A DNA stretch of 64,000 bases, taken from positions 41-64,040 of the forward strand of contig NZ_QAYL01000012.1 in assembly GCF_003408705.1 (NCBI RefSeq). Reading direction: 5' to 3'. Within the stretch, counting starts at the first letter, position 1, and every line of letters begins with the position of its first letter. Under the pieces are notes generated by a model that saw only the letters and a program-made list of their open reading frames with translations, did no database searches and was not told the origin of the DNA. The translations under genes and the position numbers were made by a program. This stretch comes from Mycobacterium uberis (lineage in GTDB: Bacteria; Actinomycetota; Actinomycetes; Mycobacteriales; Mycobacteriaceae). Positions 9,902 through 18,833 of this stretch are shown piece by piece.

Positions 9902-10669
9902 TTAGCCGCCCGTCGTGCTACGCAACTGCTGCATCGCCGATCCTGCGGCACCGCGGCGTGGAACCGGCGCTCGTGATTGCCGTTGCGCGTCAGCTTGTTG
10001 CGCTGCAGCGGCCTCACGCAGCTGCACAGCCATGGGCTCAGGCAGCTGCACTGGCAACGGCGTCCGCACCGGCAGGGGCGTATCGCCACGACGAACAACG
10101 GTATCCGCTAACGCTGCGCGGGCCTCCTCGCTCAACACATCGATAGTCTCCAGCGGACCATTCACCACACAGCGGATCATCCACCGGTAGCCATCGATTC
10201 CGATGAAGCGTACCACGCCAGTGACGGTACCAACCACTTCTCGCCCCCACGGACCGTCTTTAATAGTGACTTTGGCAGAGTCGTTGCGCAGCGAGTCTGC
10301 AAGTTCATTGGCCACCTCACGCCATAGACCACCCGTCTTAGGGGCCGCATAGGCGGCGATGGTGAAACGACCGTTAGGTGTGACAATCCACACCGCGTTC
10401 GGCACCCCAGCATCGGTGAGCTCGACCTGCAGCTGACCCCCTTCCGGCACAGGAATCAGCACCGAGCCCAGATCGAGTCGAGCTAGCTCAGCGACCGCAG
10501 GATCCTCGAAGTCGTCGATGTCGAACGGGCCCTCCAGCTCGTCCAACTCTTCGAAGTCAGGCCCGTTGGCCGCTGGCAGCCCAGTATCTTTTGGTTCTAC
10601 GGATTCGGTCAACGCACGGCTCGCGTCGTCTTTGCCGTCTTTGCCTGTGCGTCTACCGAATGCGGCCAT
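9902..10669 (-). CDS. DUF3710 protein (Rv2696c-like)
   Basis: Intact soluble protein of 255 residues belonging to the actinobacterial DUF3710 family. The N-terminus is charged and probably disordered (MAAFGRRTGKDGKDDAS), followed by an acidic stretch ELDELEGPFDIDDFED, the conserved core (about residues 60-190, with WIVTPNGRFTIAAYAAPKTGG and WREVANELADSLR), and a basic proline/alanine-rich tail. It lies 46 bases downstream of dut on the same strand, so the two are likely one transcript. The start is preceded by a GGGAGGAG ribosome binding site that is part of a short interspersed repeat (see repeat at 10670-10711). Function unknown. Confidence 0.85.
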   Translation of the reverse strand: MAAFGRRTGKDGKDDASRALTESVEPKDTGLPAANGPDFEELDELEGPFDIDDFEDPAVAELARLDLGSVLIPVPEGGQLQVELTDAGVPNAVWIVTPNGRFTIAAYAAPKTGGLWREVANELADSLRNDSAKVTIKDGPWGREVVGTVTGVVRFIGIDGYRWMIRCVVNGPLETIDVLSEEARAALADTVVRRGDTPLPVRTPLPVQLPEPMAVQLREAAAAQQADAQRQSRAPVPRRGAAGSAMQQLRSTTGG

Positions 10670-10711
10670 AATCGCCGCTCCTCCCTATCGCTTCGCTCTA
10701 CATCGTCGTCG
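10670..10711 (-). repeat. Short interspersed mycobacterial repeat supplying a ribosome binding site
   Basis: On the minus strand this gap reads GACGATGTAGAGCGAAGCG, then ATAGGGAGGAGCGG, ending at the start codon of the DUF3710 gene. A close copy (GACGATGCAGAGCGAAGC) stands before uspA at 40545-40580. I recall the same string before many M. tuberculosis genes, carrying the Shine-Dalgarno sequence at its end. Confidence 0.6.
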
Positions 10712-10715
10712 GCGG

Positions 10716-11180
10716 TCACAAACTCGCATGCCCTCCGGAGGAACCGTGACCGCTATCGCCACGGGACGTCTCGGCCAGCCCGGTCTCGTCAAACGACGAG
10801 ACCTCAACCAGCTCAACCAACTCAACCCGCTGCACGAGTAATTGGGCGATACGGTCACCGCGATGGACCACGATGGGCTCCACTGGATCCAAGTTAATCA
10901 GCGTGACCTTGATCTCGCCGCGGTAGCCCGAATCGATGGTGCCCGGACTGTTGACTATGGAAAGCCCCACCTGCGCGGCCAATCCTGAACGCGGGTGGAC
11001 CAATCCAACCATTCCGAAAGGGATGGCGACCGCCAAACCCGTCTGCACCAAGGCACGTTGCCCGGGTACCAGCTCGATACCTTCGGCACTGTAGAGATCA
11101 ACCCCGGCATCGCCGTCATGGGCCCGGCTAGGGAGCGGGAGCCCGGGGTCGAGACGAACAACGGTCAGACTGGTCAACAC
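10716..11180 (-). CDS. dut: dUTP diphosphatase
   Basis: Hydrolyses dUTP to dUMP and pyrophosphate, keeping uracil out of DNA and feeding dTMP synthesis; acts as a homotrimer in the cytosol. All five trimeric dUTPase motifs are present: [52 protein letters not shown] and the glycine-rich C-terminal arm [13 protein letters not shown]. The open frame extends further upstream, but the GTG at 11180 gives [13 protein letters not shown] and the family length of 154 residues. Only 25 bases separate this start from the divergent Rv2698-like gene, so the promoters overlap with the coding starts. Intact. Confidence 0.95.
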   Translation of the reverse strand: MLTSLTVVRLDPGLPLPSRAHDGDAGVDLYSAEGIELVPGQRALVQTGLAVAIPFGMVGLVHPRSGLAAQVGLSIVNSPGTIDSGYRGEIKVTLINLDPVEPIVVHRGDRIAQLLVQRVELVELVEVSSFDETGLAETSRGDSGHGSSGGHASL

Positions 11181-11205
11181 GGGGCCACAGACTACCCTTG
11201 ACCTC

Positions 11206-11691
11206 GTGCCTGGTACCCGTGTCGCACCGCACAGCGTACGATATCGTGAGCGATTGTGGGTGCCATGGTGGTGGTGGCCGTTGGCCTTCACACTGGCGGC
11301 GCTCATCGCGTTCGAAGTCAACTTAGGTGTTGCCTCACTACCCGGTTGGCTACCGTTCGCAACACTGTTCACAGCGGCGGCCGGGACATTGCTATGGTTG
11401 AGCCGGGTTGAGATCCAAGTAACCGCGGATGCTGCCGTTGGGGACAACACCGAACTATGGGCAGGAGACGCGCACCTGCCCGTCACCGCGATCGCCCGGA
11501 CAGCTGACGTCCCGCACTCGGCCAAATCGGCAGCGTTGGGCCGCCAGCTCGACCCAGCGGCTTATGTGCTGCACCGGGCGTGGGTTGGACCGATGATTCT
11601 GGTCGTGCTCGATGACCCAGATGACCCGACACCCTACTGGCTGGTAAGTTGCCGTCACCCGGAGCGAGTGCTGTCGGCGTTACGCAGCTGA
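11206..11691 (+). CDS. DUF3093 membrane protein (Rv2698-like)
   Basis: Intact protein of 161 residues, GTG start. Two adjacent hydrophobic segments near residues 20-65 ([19 protein letters not shown] and [18 protein letters not shown]) anchor it in the membrane; the remainder is a small soluble domain with conserved [12 protein letters not shown] and a C-terminal [15 protein letters not shown], the hallmark of DUF3093. It is divergent from dut and tail-to-tail with the DUF4193 gene, four bases apart. Function unknown. Confidence 0.85.
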   Translation: MPGTRVAPHSVRYRERLWVPWWWWPLAFTLAALIAFEVNLGVASLPGWLPFATLFTAAAGTLLWLSRVEIQVTADAAVGDNTELWAGDAHLPVTAIARTADVPHSAKSAALGRQLDPAAYVLHRAWVGPMILVVLDDPDDPTPYWLVSCRHPERVLSALRS

Positions 11692-11695
11692 CCGA

Positions 11696-11998
11696 TCAGG
11701 CCGCACAGTCAGTGCAAATCATGACGCCGTCCTTCTCACTGGCTAGCCGGCTGCGGTGCTGTACCAAGAAGCAGCTTGAACAGGTGAACTCGTCGGGCTG
11801 CTTAGGCATAACGCGGACCGACAACTCCTCGCCAGAAAGATCAGCTCCAGGCAGCTCGAAAGATTCAGCAGATTCGGATTCGTCGACGTCGACCACCGCC
11901 GACGCCGCCTCGTGCCGTCGTGCTTTCAGCTCCTCCAGCGAGTCCTCTGAGACGTCGTCAGTCTCGGTCCGCCGCGGAGCATCATAGTCGGTAGGCAT
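11696..11998 (-). CDS. DUF4193 zinc-ribbon protein (Rv2699c-like)
   Basis: Intact 100-residue cytosolic protein. The N-terminal two thirds are acidic and probably disordered (TETDDVSEDSLEELKARR; DESESAESFELPG). The C-terminal third carries two cysteine pairs, CSSC and CTDC, separated by about 20 residues, consistent with a zinc ribbon. This is the actinobacterial DUF4193 family, essential or near-essential in several mycobacterial screens as far as I recall. Function unknown. Confidence 0.85.
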   Translation of the reverse strand: MPTDYDAPRRTETDDVSEDSLEELKARRHEAASAVVDVDESESAESFELPGADLSGEELSVRVMPKQPDEFTCSSCFLVQHRSRLASEKDGVMICTDCAA

Positions 11999-12170
11999 GT
12001 CCTATTCCCCTCATATGCCCTTATAACCTCAAGCAACGCTTTGTACCAGCATCGAACGCATCCACCAAACGATTCGTGCCCTTATTCTTACCCATTCAAG
12101 CGCGATTTACGTCACACCATCATTTTGACCCTTGCACCCGGTTTCGAACAGTGCGTTTTAGAGTGCAGCT

Positions 12171-12821
12171 GTGGTAACACAAATCACCGAGGGTACTGCT
12201 TTCGACAAGCACGGTAGGCCCTTTCGGCGACGTAATGCCCGCCCTGCCATCTTCGTGATGATGTTCTTGGTCATAGTGACAGGCGTGTCGTGGACTATTG
12301 CACTCACCCGACCAGCGAAGGTTCGTGAGGCCGAAGTGTGTAACCCACCTACCCAGCCAGTTGGGTCGACACCGATCCAACTAGGCGAACAGGTATCACG
12401 GGCGGGGATGACCGACGTTACACCCGCCAAACTCAGCGACACCAAGGTCCGCGTACTCAATGCCAGCGGCCGGGGCGGTCAAGCCGCCGACATCGCCGAC
12501 GAACTGCGGGATCTAGGCTTCACCCAGCCAACCGCCGCCAACGACCCGATCTACGCCGACACCCGACTGAACTGCCGAGGCCAGATCCGTTTCGGGACCG
12601 CCGGACAAGCCACCGCAGCTGCCGTATGGCTGGTGGCACCGTGTACCGAGTTGCTGCACGACAGCCGCGCCGACGACTCGGTTGACCTCGCACTGGGCAC
12701 TGACTTCACCGCGCTGGCGCACAACGACGACATCGACGCCGTATTGGCCAGTTTGCGTCCCAACGCCACCGAGCCGTCAGACCCCACACTGCTGCAAAAG
12801 GTCCACGCCAACAGCTGCTGA
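12171..12821 (+). CDS. cei: Envelope integrity protein with LytR_C domain
   Basis: Intact protein of 216 residues, GTG start (VVTQITEGTAFDKHG). One transmembrane segment near residues 25-45 (IFVMMFLVIVTGVSWTIAL) leaves a large extracytoplasmic part. The C-terminal half is a LytR_C-type domain beginning VRVLNASGRGGQAADIADEL, found at the end of LytR-CpsA-Psr wall-polymer ligases but here alone. It matches Rv2700, named cei for its role in cell-envelope integrity. It is followed tail-to-tail by the dead suhB. Confidence 0.85.
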   Translation: MVTQITEGTAFDKHGRPFRRRNARPAIFVMMFLVIVTGVSWTIALTRPAKVREAEVCNPPTQPVGSTPIQLGEQVSRAGMTDVTPAKLSDTKVRVLNASGRGGQAADIADELRDLGFTQPTAANDPIYADTRLNCRGQIRFGTAGQATAAAVWLVAPCTELLHDSRADDSVDLALGTDFTALAHNDDIDAVLASLRPNATEPSDPTLLQKVHANSC

Positions 12822-12825
12822 TCCT

Positions 12826-13696
12826 TGAGTACGGAATGGGCGCCAGGACGTCGAATCGCTGCAAGATAGCCAACAACGCGTCGGCGATTCCAGGCGCGGC
12901 AGCTACCACCAATTTGGCACCACCCAAGGACTCGTTCCGCGTGGACAACTACACATAGACCCCCGCTCCCGACGCGATCAACGCACCAGCCGCGCAGTCC
13001 CCTGCCTGCACTTTGTTCTCGTAAATTAAGGCATCCAGCTGGCCCGCCGTGACCAGACAGAGGTCTAGAACCGCCAAACCAATGCAACATACATCACGGA
13101 CCACCGGTAGCGTCTGAGCTAACAAAGCCGCCTAGGTGACATGACGGCTCGCCGAAGTATCCGAAGCCAGTGCCCAGCAGCGCCATCGACAATGCTGCAT
13201 CGCAGCCACTCGCGTATCCTGCTCACCAAGGCTATGCGGATATGCGCGCCGAGGCCGCTCACCGCCAAATACACGCGACCGACAACGACTTCAACGACCA
13301 CCGACACGCCGTCAACCTAGGCTGTGACTGACATCACTTAAGCCGGGATCCCTTAGACAAAATTCATCGCGCCATCAATGGGGGCCAAGCACCCAGATAA
13401 CCGTGCCTGTGAGCGTACCGACCAGATCGGCGGGCCCGTCCTCTCCTCGCCAAGGATCAGGTCACCGGGCCGTAGGTGAGCGATCCGATCACTCAACAAA
13501 CGTTCTGTCTCGATGTCGACGACAGTCACCGGATCGGTCGGAGTGTTTTTTCGCGCGTACTACGCCGCCGGCGGCGGCACCCAGGTCGGTGCCAAAAACC
13601 TCAACTCGGCAACGTCGAACGAACGCAGCAGCCTCGACGGCCAGTCAATTCGGCTATGCAGCACAGCCATGCAGGATCGTTGTCAGATCCTGTCAT
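12826..13696 (-). pseudogene. suhB: Inositol monophosphatase family remnant, suhB
   Basis: Broken orthologue of Rv2701c. The start MTGSDNDPAWL is seen at 13696. Downstream, in changing frames, come TPTDPVTVVDIETERLLSDR with the metal-site region LRPGDLILGEE, then PIDGAMNFV (normally DPIDGTVNF, so a metal ligand is altered), RVYLAVSGLGAHI and the C-terminal GAKLVVAAAPGIADALLAIL. Multiple stops and frameshifts. In intact form it would hydrolyse inositol phosphate, feeding phosphatidylinositol and mycothiol synthesis; other phosphatases of the family presumably cover this. Confidence 0.85.
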
Positions 13697-13859
13697 GTCA
13701 CCGGATTATCGCATCACAGTCATCACAAGATGCCAGACATCCTACTCGCCTCGTCTCCGGACCGGACCACAAATTACCCAACCCTCATTAACAGGCATAA
13801 CCCCCCTCATCGCCGGGCTAAGGTGAGCGGACAACCAAATCTCGCCTTAGGAGATTTCG

Positions 13860-14672
13860 ATGACGAGCATCAACGCGATCGTGGGGACCTCTCCCCTGAG
13901 CGACACGACCGGTACAACACTATGGCACCGTGGATTCGGCATCGACGTCGGCGGCAGTGGCATCAAAGGCGGTATCGTCGACCTCGACACCGGGCAGCTG
14001 ATTGGTGACCGCATCAAACTGCTAACCCCGCAACCGGCTACTCCATTGGCGGTCGCCAAGACCATCGCCAAGGTCGTCAACGCGTTCGGATGGACCGATC
14101 CCCTGGGGGTGACCTATCCCGGTGTCGTCACCCACGGCATCGTCCGAACGGCAGCCAACATGGACGGCTCCTGGACTGGCACCAATGCCCGCAATGTCAT
14201 CAGCGCTGAGCTGAACGGCCAGGAAATCACGATTCTCAACGATGCGGACGCGGCTGGTCTTGCCGAGGAGCGCTATGGGGCGGGCAAAAACAACTCTGGC
14301 CTGATTGTTCTGCTCACCTTCGGTACTGGAATCGGATCCGCAGTCATCCACAACGGGACGCTGATTCCTAATACCGAGTTCGGACATCTCGAGGTCGGCG
14401 GTAAGGAGGCCGAACAACGAGCGGCATCGTATGTCAAAAACAAGCACGAGTGGAGCTACAAAACATGGGCCAAACAGGTAACAATGGTGCTGATCGCCAT
14501 CGAAAACGCAATATGGCCTGACCTGTTCATTGCCGGCGGCGGCATCAGCCGCAAAGCCGACAGATGGATACCACTGCTTGAAAACCGCACCCCGGTGGTG
14601 GCCGCTACCCTGCAGAACACAGCCGGCATAGTTGGTGCTGCCATGGCCTCCACCGCAGATGTGACGTACTGA
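13860..14672 (+). CDS. ppgK: Polyphosphate glucokinase
   Basis: Phosphorylates glucose to glucose 6-phosphate using inorganic polyphosphate or ATP. Intact at 270 residues, the usual length. ROK-family features are clear: phosphate-binding loop GFGIDVGGSGIKGGIVDL near residue 25, glucose-site region LNDADAAGLAEERYGAG (the catalytic aspartate is in NDAD), second phosphate loop TFGTGIGSAVIHNG and EFGHLEVGG. The ATG at 13860 follows an AGGAGA ribosome binding site five bases upstream. It is upstream of sigA on the same strand with a 178-base gap. Confidence 0.95.
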   Translation: MTSINAIVGTSPLSDTTGTTLWHRGFGIDVGGSGIKGGIVDLDTGQLIGDRIKLLTPQPATPLAVAKTIAKVVNAFGWTDPLGVTYPGVVTHGIVRTAANMDGSWTGTNARNVISAELNGQEITILNDADAAGLAEERYGAGKNNSGLIVLLTFGTGIGSAVIHNGTLIPNTEFGHLEVGGKEAEQRAASYVKNKHEWSYKTWAKQVTMVLIAIENAIWPDLFIAGGGISRKADRWIPLLENRTPVVAATLQNTAGIVGAAMASTADVTY

Positions 14673-14710
14673 ATTTTGCCGGGTGGGGCAATCTGAGCAC
14701 ACACCACCGT

Positions 14711-14716
14711 TACAAT
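14711..14716 (+). promoter_or_regulatory. Possible -10 element upstream of sigA
   Basis: TACAAT at 14711-14716 resembles a sigma-A -10 hexamer. It lies about 135 bases before the sigA start, in the gap after ppgK. No convincing -35 hexamer is seen at the usual distance, so this is only a candidate. Confidence 0.3.
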
Positions 14717-14850
14717 GGTCACCGACGGTCGCCTGACCGATAGCGTGCGAGTACTCACGCTGATATCTAACGCTGACATTCGACATAGCAGACACTTTCG
14801 GTTATTTATGCCTAAACCCGCCGGAAGTGAGTCCGACCGAAGGGGTGTAT

Positions 14851-16395
14851 GTGGCAGCGACCAAGACAAGCCCGGCAACCGATCAGCCGGTGAAGCGCAC
14901 CGCCATCAAGACGCCTACGAAGCGATCGGCAGCGAAGGCTGGAAATGGCTCCGTCCCCGCAAAACGAGCGACCAAGACAGCATCCCGGGCCACCAAACCC
15001 GCGACGCCCCCCCAGGCCGGTGGAACAGACGACGCTGCGAAGAAGACCCGTATCTCGGCCAAAAGCACCACTGCAAAGGCACCGTCCACTCGAGGCCACA
15101 CGCCTAAAACCTCGGCAGCCAAAGAGGTCCTGAACGATCTCGAGACCACCCTAGACGTCCTCGACGCCGACACCATTGTCGACGACCTCGATGCCGAACC
15201 GGATCTCGACGTTGAGCCCGGCGAGGATATCGACATTGACGCCGCCGACCTCCGTCTTGACGACCTCGAAGACGACGACGTAACAATCGACGTTGAGCCA
15301 GGTGATACCGAGGATGGTGAAGCCACCGCGGCCCCCAAGACCAGCGAAGCTTCCACCGATGATGACGAAGAAATCGCTGAACCGACCGAAAAAGACAAAG
15401 CTTCCGGTGATTTCGTCTGGGACGAAGACGAATCCGAGGCGTTACGTCAGGCCCGTAAGGATGCCGAGCTTACCGCGTCAGCGGACTCGGTGCGCGCCTA
15501 CCTCAAACAGATCGGTAAAGTGGCCCTGCTCAACGCCGAGGAAGAGGTTGAGCTGGCCAAACGCATCGAAGCCGGTCTCTATGCAACCCAGCTGATGACT
15601 GAGCTGGCTGAGCGTGGCGAGAAGCTGCCCGCCGCCCAGCGCCGCGACATGATGTGGGTCTGTCGCGACGGTGATCGCGCGAAAAACCATCTTTTGGAAG
15701 CTAACCTGCGGTTGGTGGTTTCGCTGGCCAAGCGCTACACCGGCCGCGGGATGGCATTCCTCGACTTGATCCAGGAAGGAAATCTGGGCCTGATCCGCGC
15801 AGTCGAGAAATTCGACTACACTAAAGGCTACAAGTTCTCCACTTACGCCACGTGGTGGATCCGCCAGGCCATCACCCGCGCCATGGCCGACCAAGCTCGC
15901 ACCATCCGTATCCCGGTGCACATGGTTGAGGTAATCAACAAACTCGGCCGCATTCAGCGCGAACTACTACAGGATCTGGGCCGCGAGCCCACACCTGAAG
16001 AGCTCGCAAAAGAGATGGACATCACACCGGAGAAGGTACTGGAGATCCAGCAATATGCCCGTGAACCTATCTCGTTGGATCAAACTATCGGCGACGAGGG
16101 CGACAGCCAACTGGGCGATTTCATCGAAGACAGTGAAGCGGTGGTGGCCGTAGACGCGGTGTCGTTTACGTTGCTGCAAGACCAGCTGCAGTCGGTGCTG
16201 GAGACCCTCTCCGAGCGCGAAGCCGGCGTAGTACGGTTACGCTTCGGCCTCACTGACGGCCAGCCTCGCACCCTCGACGAAATCGGCCAGGTCTACGGCG
16301 TGACCCGAGAACGCATCCGTCAGATCGAATCCAAGACGATGTCGAAGTTGCGCCACCCCAGCCGTTCCCAGGTCTTGCGCGACTACCTTGATTAG
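14851..16395 (+). CDS. sigA: Primary sigma factor
   Basis: Directs RNA polymerase to housekeeping promoters. Intact, 514 residues from the GTG at 14851, chosen because it gives the conserved [11 protein letters not shown] start and is preceded by GAAGGGG at the right spacing; a GTG at 14827 would add eight residues. Residues 1-190 are lysine/alanine-rich, then acidic with aspartate-rich repeats, and poorly conserved. From [16 protein letters not shown] on (region 1.2) the sequence is nearly invariant: region 2 with [20 protein letters not shown] and [13 protein letters not shown], and region 4 with [20 protein letters not shown], the -35 helix. No partner gene lies downstream. Confidence 0.97.
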   Translation: MAATKTSPATDQPVKRTAIKTPTKRSAAKAGNGSVPAKRATKTASRATKPATPPQAGGTDDAAKKTRISAKSTTAKAPSTRGHTPKTSAAKEVLNDLETTLDVLDADTIVDDLDAEPDLDVEPGEDIDIDAADLRLDDLEDDDVTIDVEPGDTEDGEATAAPKTSEASTDDDEEIAEPTEKDKASGDFVWDEDESEALRQARKDAELTASADSVRAYLKQIGKVALLNAEEEVELAKRIEAGLYATQLMTELAERGEKLPAAQRRDMMWVCRDGDRAKNHLLEANLRLVVSLAKRYTGRGMAFLDLIQEGNLGLIRAVEKFDYTKGYKFSTYATWWIRQAITRAMADQARTIRIPVHMVEVINKLGRIQRELLQDLGREPTPEELAKEMDITPEKVLEIQQYAREPISLDQTIGDEGDSQLGDFIEDSEAVVAVDAVSFTLLQDQLQSVLETLSEREAGVVRLRFGLTDGQPRTLDEIGQVYGVTRERIRQIESKTMSKLRHPSRSQVLRDYLD

Positions 16396-17570
16396 CAGCA
16401 TCCCAGAACACGCGTTTCCATAGGCCGCCCTGTACGTTATGAACAGGGGTCAGAAGTCGTAGCCGCCGATCATCGCTGAAGGTATCGACCAACCACCTAT
16501 CGCTTGTAGACGGTGGACGTGGTCGGTGAGATTAAGAAGTTGTGCCTAAGGAACAAGCCCCTTTCCAAGCATTGTGGCCGCGCATTCTCGAGACGAAGGA
16601 TGCTCTCCCGCCAGTAACGAGAGTTCGCCAGTAAACGAGAACTGTGCAGACCAGCTCGGTGCTAGTGGCCTCACTCTGAGTCGAATAGTGCACCAACGCC
16701 ACCTCGTTGGCGTTGGTGCCCTCATGTCCCGTATCGGCAGTGTAGAAGAAATCGGGCAGGGAACCAACACGATTTTGTTGGCTCTAACACACGCCTGCAG
16801 CAACGAGGGCCTCGGAGTCGTGTGGGCCGAGCCAGGACGTCTTCGGCCAATGCGTCGAACACAAACTGCGACCCTAGCTACTACCAGATCGGTTCAGCTC
16901 GATAACCGTAGGTGACTTCGTTGATCGTTACCCACCAACAGTCACCCGTGCTCAAACAAGCCGAGTCGATCGAGCAGGAAACCACCTACCTGCGACACAA
17001 CCGACAAGGGGCTGTAATGTTCCCCATAAAGATATAAAATGCGTGAGTGAAGTGGCGGCAAATGCAGCGGCTACCCGATCGGGCGGATGCTGTCGGCTAA
17101 ACCACGCAGCAGCTTAGGCGTTGGAATGCCGGATTGGGTCGTTGAGGATCAGCTCAGCGTCAACATTGCTAGCGAGTGGGCTGAAGCCACCGTGGGCCAA
17201 AACGACGAAAGCAGATACGGCGATAGTCGGTCACCGATTGCCATTGGAACCAAACCGAATGACGTCGCCGAGGGCATCCTGCCCAGTGACGGGCCTGCTA
17301 GACAGCAATCATTCTTTGGTTGAGGTACACAGACGACTGCCTCCGGACTGGCATGTCTTTGACGGTTCGTTGCACGGCTCTGCCATGGCGTGCAGAGCCA
17401 ACTGGCCCCACCCCCGCGCAATTCGTTGACAAGCACAGCATCCGCGCGTCTTCGGAGATGACGATTCTGGCCGGCATGCCACTGTTAACAAAGCATTATA
17501 ACCGTTTGTCATCGAACATGTTTCGCGAGTTGATAAACTCAAGTCTCGCGTCTCAGTATTCCTGCGATCG
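16396..17570. other. Decayed stretch downstream of sigA
   Basis: Nearly 1.2 kb with no gene I can name. Open frames on both strands (for example 16574-16915 plus, 17149-17436 minus) do not match a family I know and overlap each other. The only structured element is a perfect hairpin at 16690-16719. Confidence 0.5.
16690..16719. terminator. Perfect 12-bp hairpin downstream of sigA
   Basis: GCACCAACGCCA and its exact reverse complement TGGCGTTGGTGC flank a six-base loop CCTCGT. There is no thymine tract after it, which is common for mycobacterial terminators. It lies 295 bases after the sigA stop, so it may end sigA transcription or be a leftover of a lost gene. Confidence 0.5.
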
Positions 17571-17928
17571 CATGCCTGTCAGCCACAACAGCGCTTCGTC
17601 CGAATCGGACTTCGAATCACGGTCGGTTACTCGCGCGCGGTGTGAGTGAGCCTACACGTCGCAGTGGCCAAGACTACCGACGCCGGGCTTGCCAGTAGCA
17701 TTGCCACCCAGACGTAAGGCGCTTTGCGCTCGCATCGAAAGTGCGCTCACCGACGTCGTCCGTGCTCGTATCTATGTGACAGGCATATCGCGCTGGCGCG
17801 AAGTCGTAGCAGTACACACAGGCTTTCAGTCACATACGCCTGGTAGTCACAACGGTTTGAGGTGTCTGCTACTAATTGCACCGGAGCTGTTGGTGGAGAT
17901 TGAAGCTGACACCTACTTGGAATCCTGA
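17571..17928 (+). pseudogene. RidA (YjgF/YER057c) family remnant
   Basis: Decayed reactive-enamine/imine deaminase-like protein. Across frames the plus strand reads MPVSHNSASSESDFESRSV at the start, then VAVAKTTDAGLASSIATQT, RIESALTDVVRARIYVTGIS, RWREVVAVHTGF and the family ending LIAPELLVEIEADTYLES before a stop. Stops after CE and at the QT-to-A junction break it, and a central segment is frameshifted. Placed after sigA in the same orientation, it probably corresponds to Rv2704. Confidence 0.75.
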
Positions 17929-17929
17929 A

Positions 17930-18430
17930 ATCCCGTGACCGACAGGACGGTGCCATTGGGCCCCAGCAGGTACGAAGTCATTCTGATCGCAGCGCGCACC
18001 GAAAACCAACCGTACAGATGCGGGAAAAGCATTGACTCAGGATCCGTGGCCACTCTTGGTTCCTAACGCATCGGTTAGTCGAGTTCGCTCGGATTGATAC
18101 CTAGCAAAAACAAGTCATCACAGCCGCGGTACAACCAGTAAATTAGTGATTCTACTTGCTCAAGTGTCGATAGTACGGATGAACACGGCACTGTTCGCTA
18201 CACTGCACGGATCGGGGTAGAACCCCGCCACAGCGGTGGGGTTCTCCCATTACCTTTACACTTCATACACCGCAAAGATGCACCAGTGCGCCACGAAGCA
18301 GGGCCATGCTAGTTACCAAATCCCGGGAGATCGAAATTCGTGATAAATGACACATATTCTAGCAGCTGGGGAACAAGGCGAAAATCGCTGACGTCTGAGA
18401 CAGTGTAGGCACGCCAGAACGGAGAGGAGC
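17930..18430. other. Gap containing a GC-rich hairpin
   Basis: About 500 bases without a recognisable gene. It holds the hairpin at 18219-18245 and, at its end, the leader of the DUF7455 gene with a GGAGAGGAG ribosome binding site. M. tuberculosis has Rv2705c-Rv2707 here; nothing recognisable remains of them. Confidence 0.5.
18219..18245. terminator. GC-rich stem-loop
   Basis: AGAACCCCGCC pairs with GGTGGGGTTCT (11 pairs, one of them G-T), with a loop of about five bases. It is followed by CCCATTACC and not by a thymine run. A terminator or a structured leader element; position relative to decayed genes does not decide. Confidence 0.45.
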
Positions 18431-18431
18431 C

Positions 18432-18617
18432 ATGAACGCAACTCTGGCCAGTCCCGAACTGACTAGGGCAGATCGCTGCGACCGCTGCGGCGCAGCAGCG
18501 CGTGTGCGGGCCAAGCTGCCTTCGGGAGGCGAACTGCTCTTCTGCCAGCATCACGCGAACGAACACGAAGCGAAGCTAACTGCATTAGCAGCCGTGATTG
18601 AAATCAGCAAGCCCTAG
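18432..18617 (+). CDS. Small zinc-ribbon-like DUF7455 protein (Rv2708c-like)
   Basis: Intact 61-residue protein. Two cysteine-containing pairs, DRCDRCGAAARV and LLFCQHHANEHEAKL, form a probable zinc site; this CxxC...CxxH layout with HANEH is the DUF7455 family of actinobacteria. The start is well supported by GGAGAGGAG ending three bases before the ATG. In M. tuberculosis the orthologue Rv2708c, as I recall, is on the opposite strand to sigA; here it is on the same strand. The decayed DNA before it and the insertion-sequence remnant after it mark a rearranged junction. Function unknown. Confidence 0.8.
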   Translation: MNATLASPELTRADRCDRCGAAARVRAKLPSGGELLFCQHHANEHEAKLTALAAVIEISKP

Positions 18618-18833
18618 AACACATCGGAGTGCGCGATCTGCATTGGCGACTTTCATAATCACAGCAAATACTCATTAATTCACGCGGCGACGTCTTTTTA
18701 ATCGTTTTTTGCTACTTGACTGGGTAGGGGTGTTTTGATGTTGGTCGGCGTGTCTTATGGGGTGAGGGGCCCTTGGCTTTTGGAGGTCTAGGTGTTGCTA
18801 AGTGTTCAGCTGATGAAGGGAGCTAAGGGTTGT

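Noticed and set aside
13403-14008. 201-codon plus-strand frame before ppgK
   Set aside because: It runs opposite the suhB remnant and into ppgK in another frame; composition is shadow-like.
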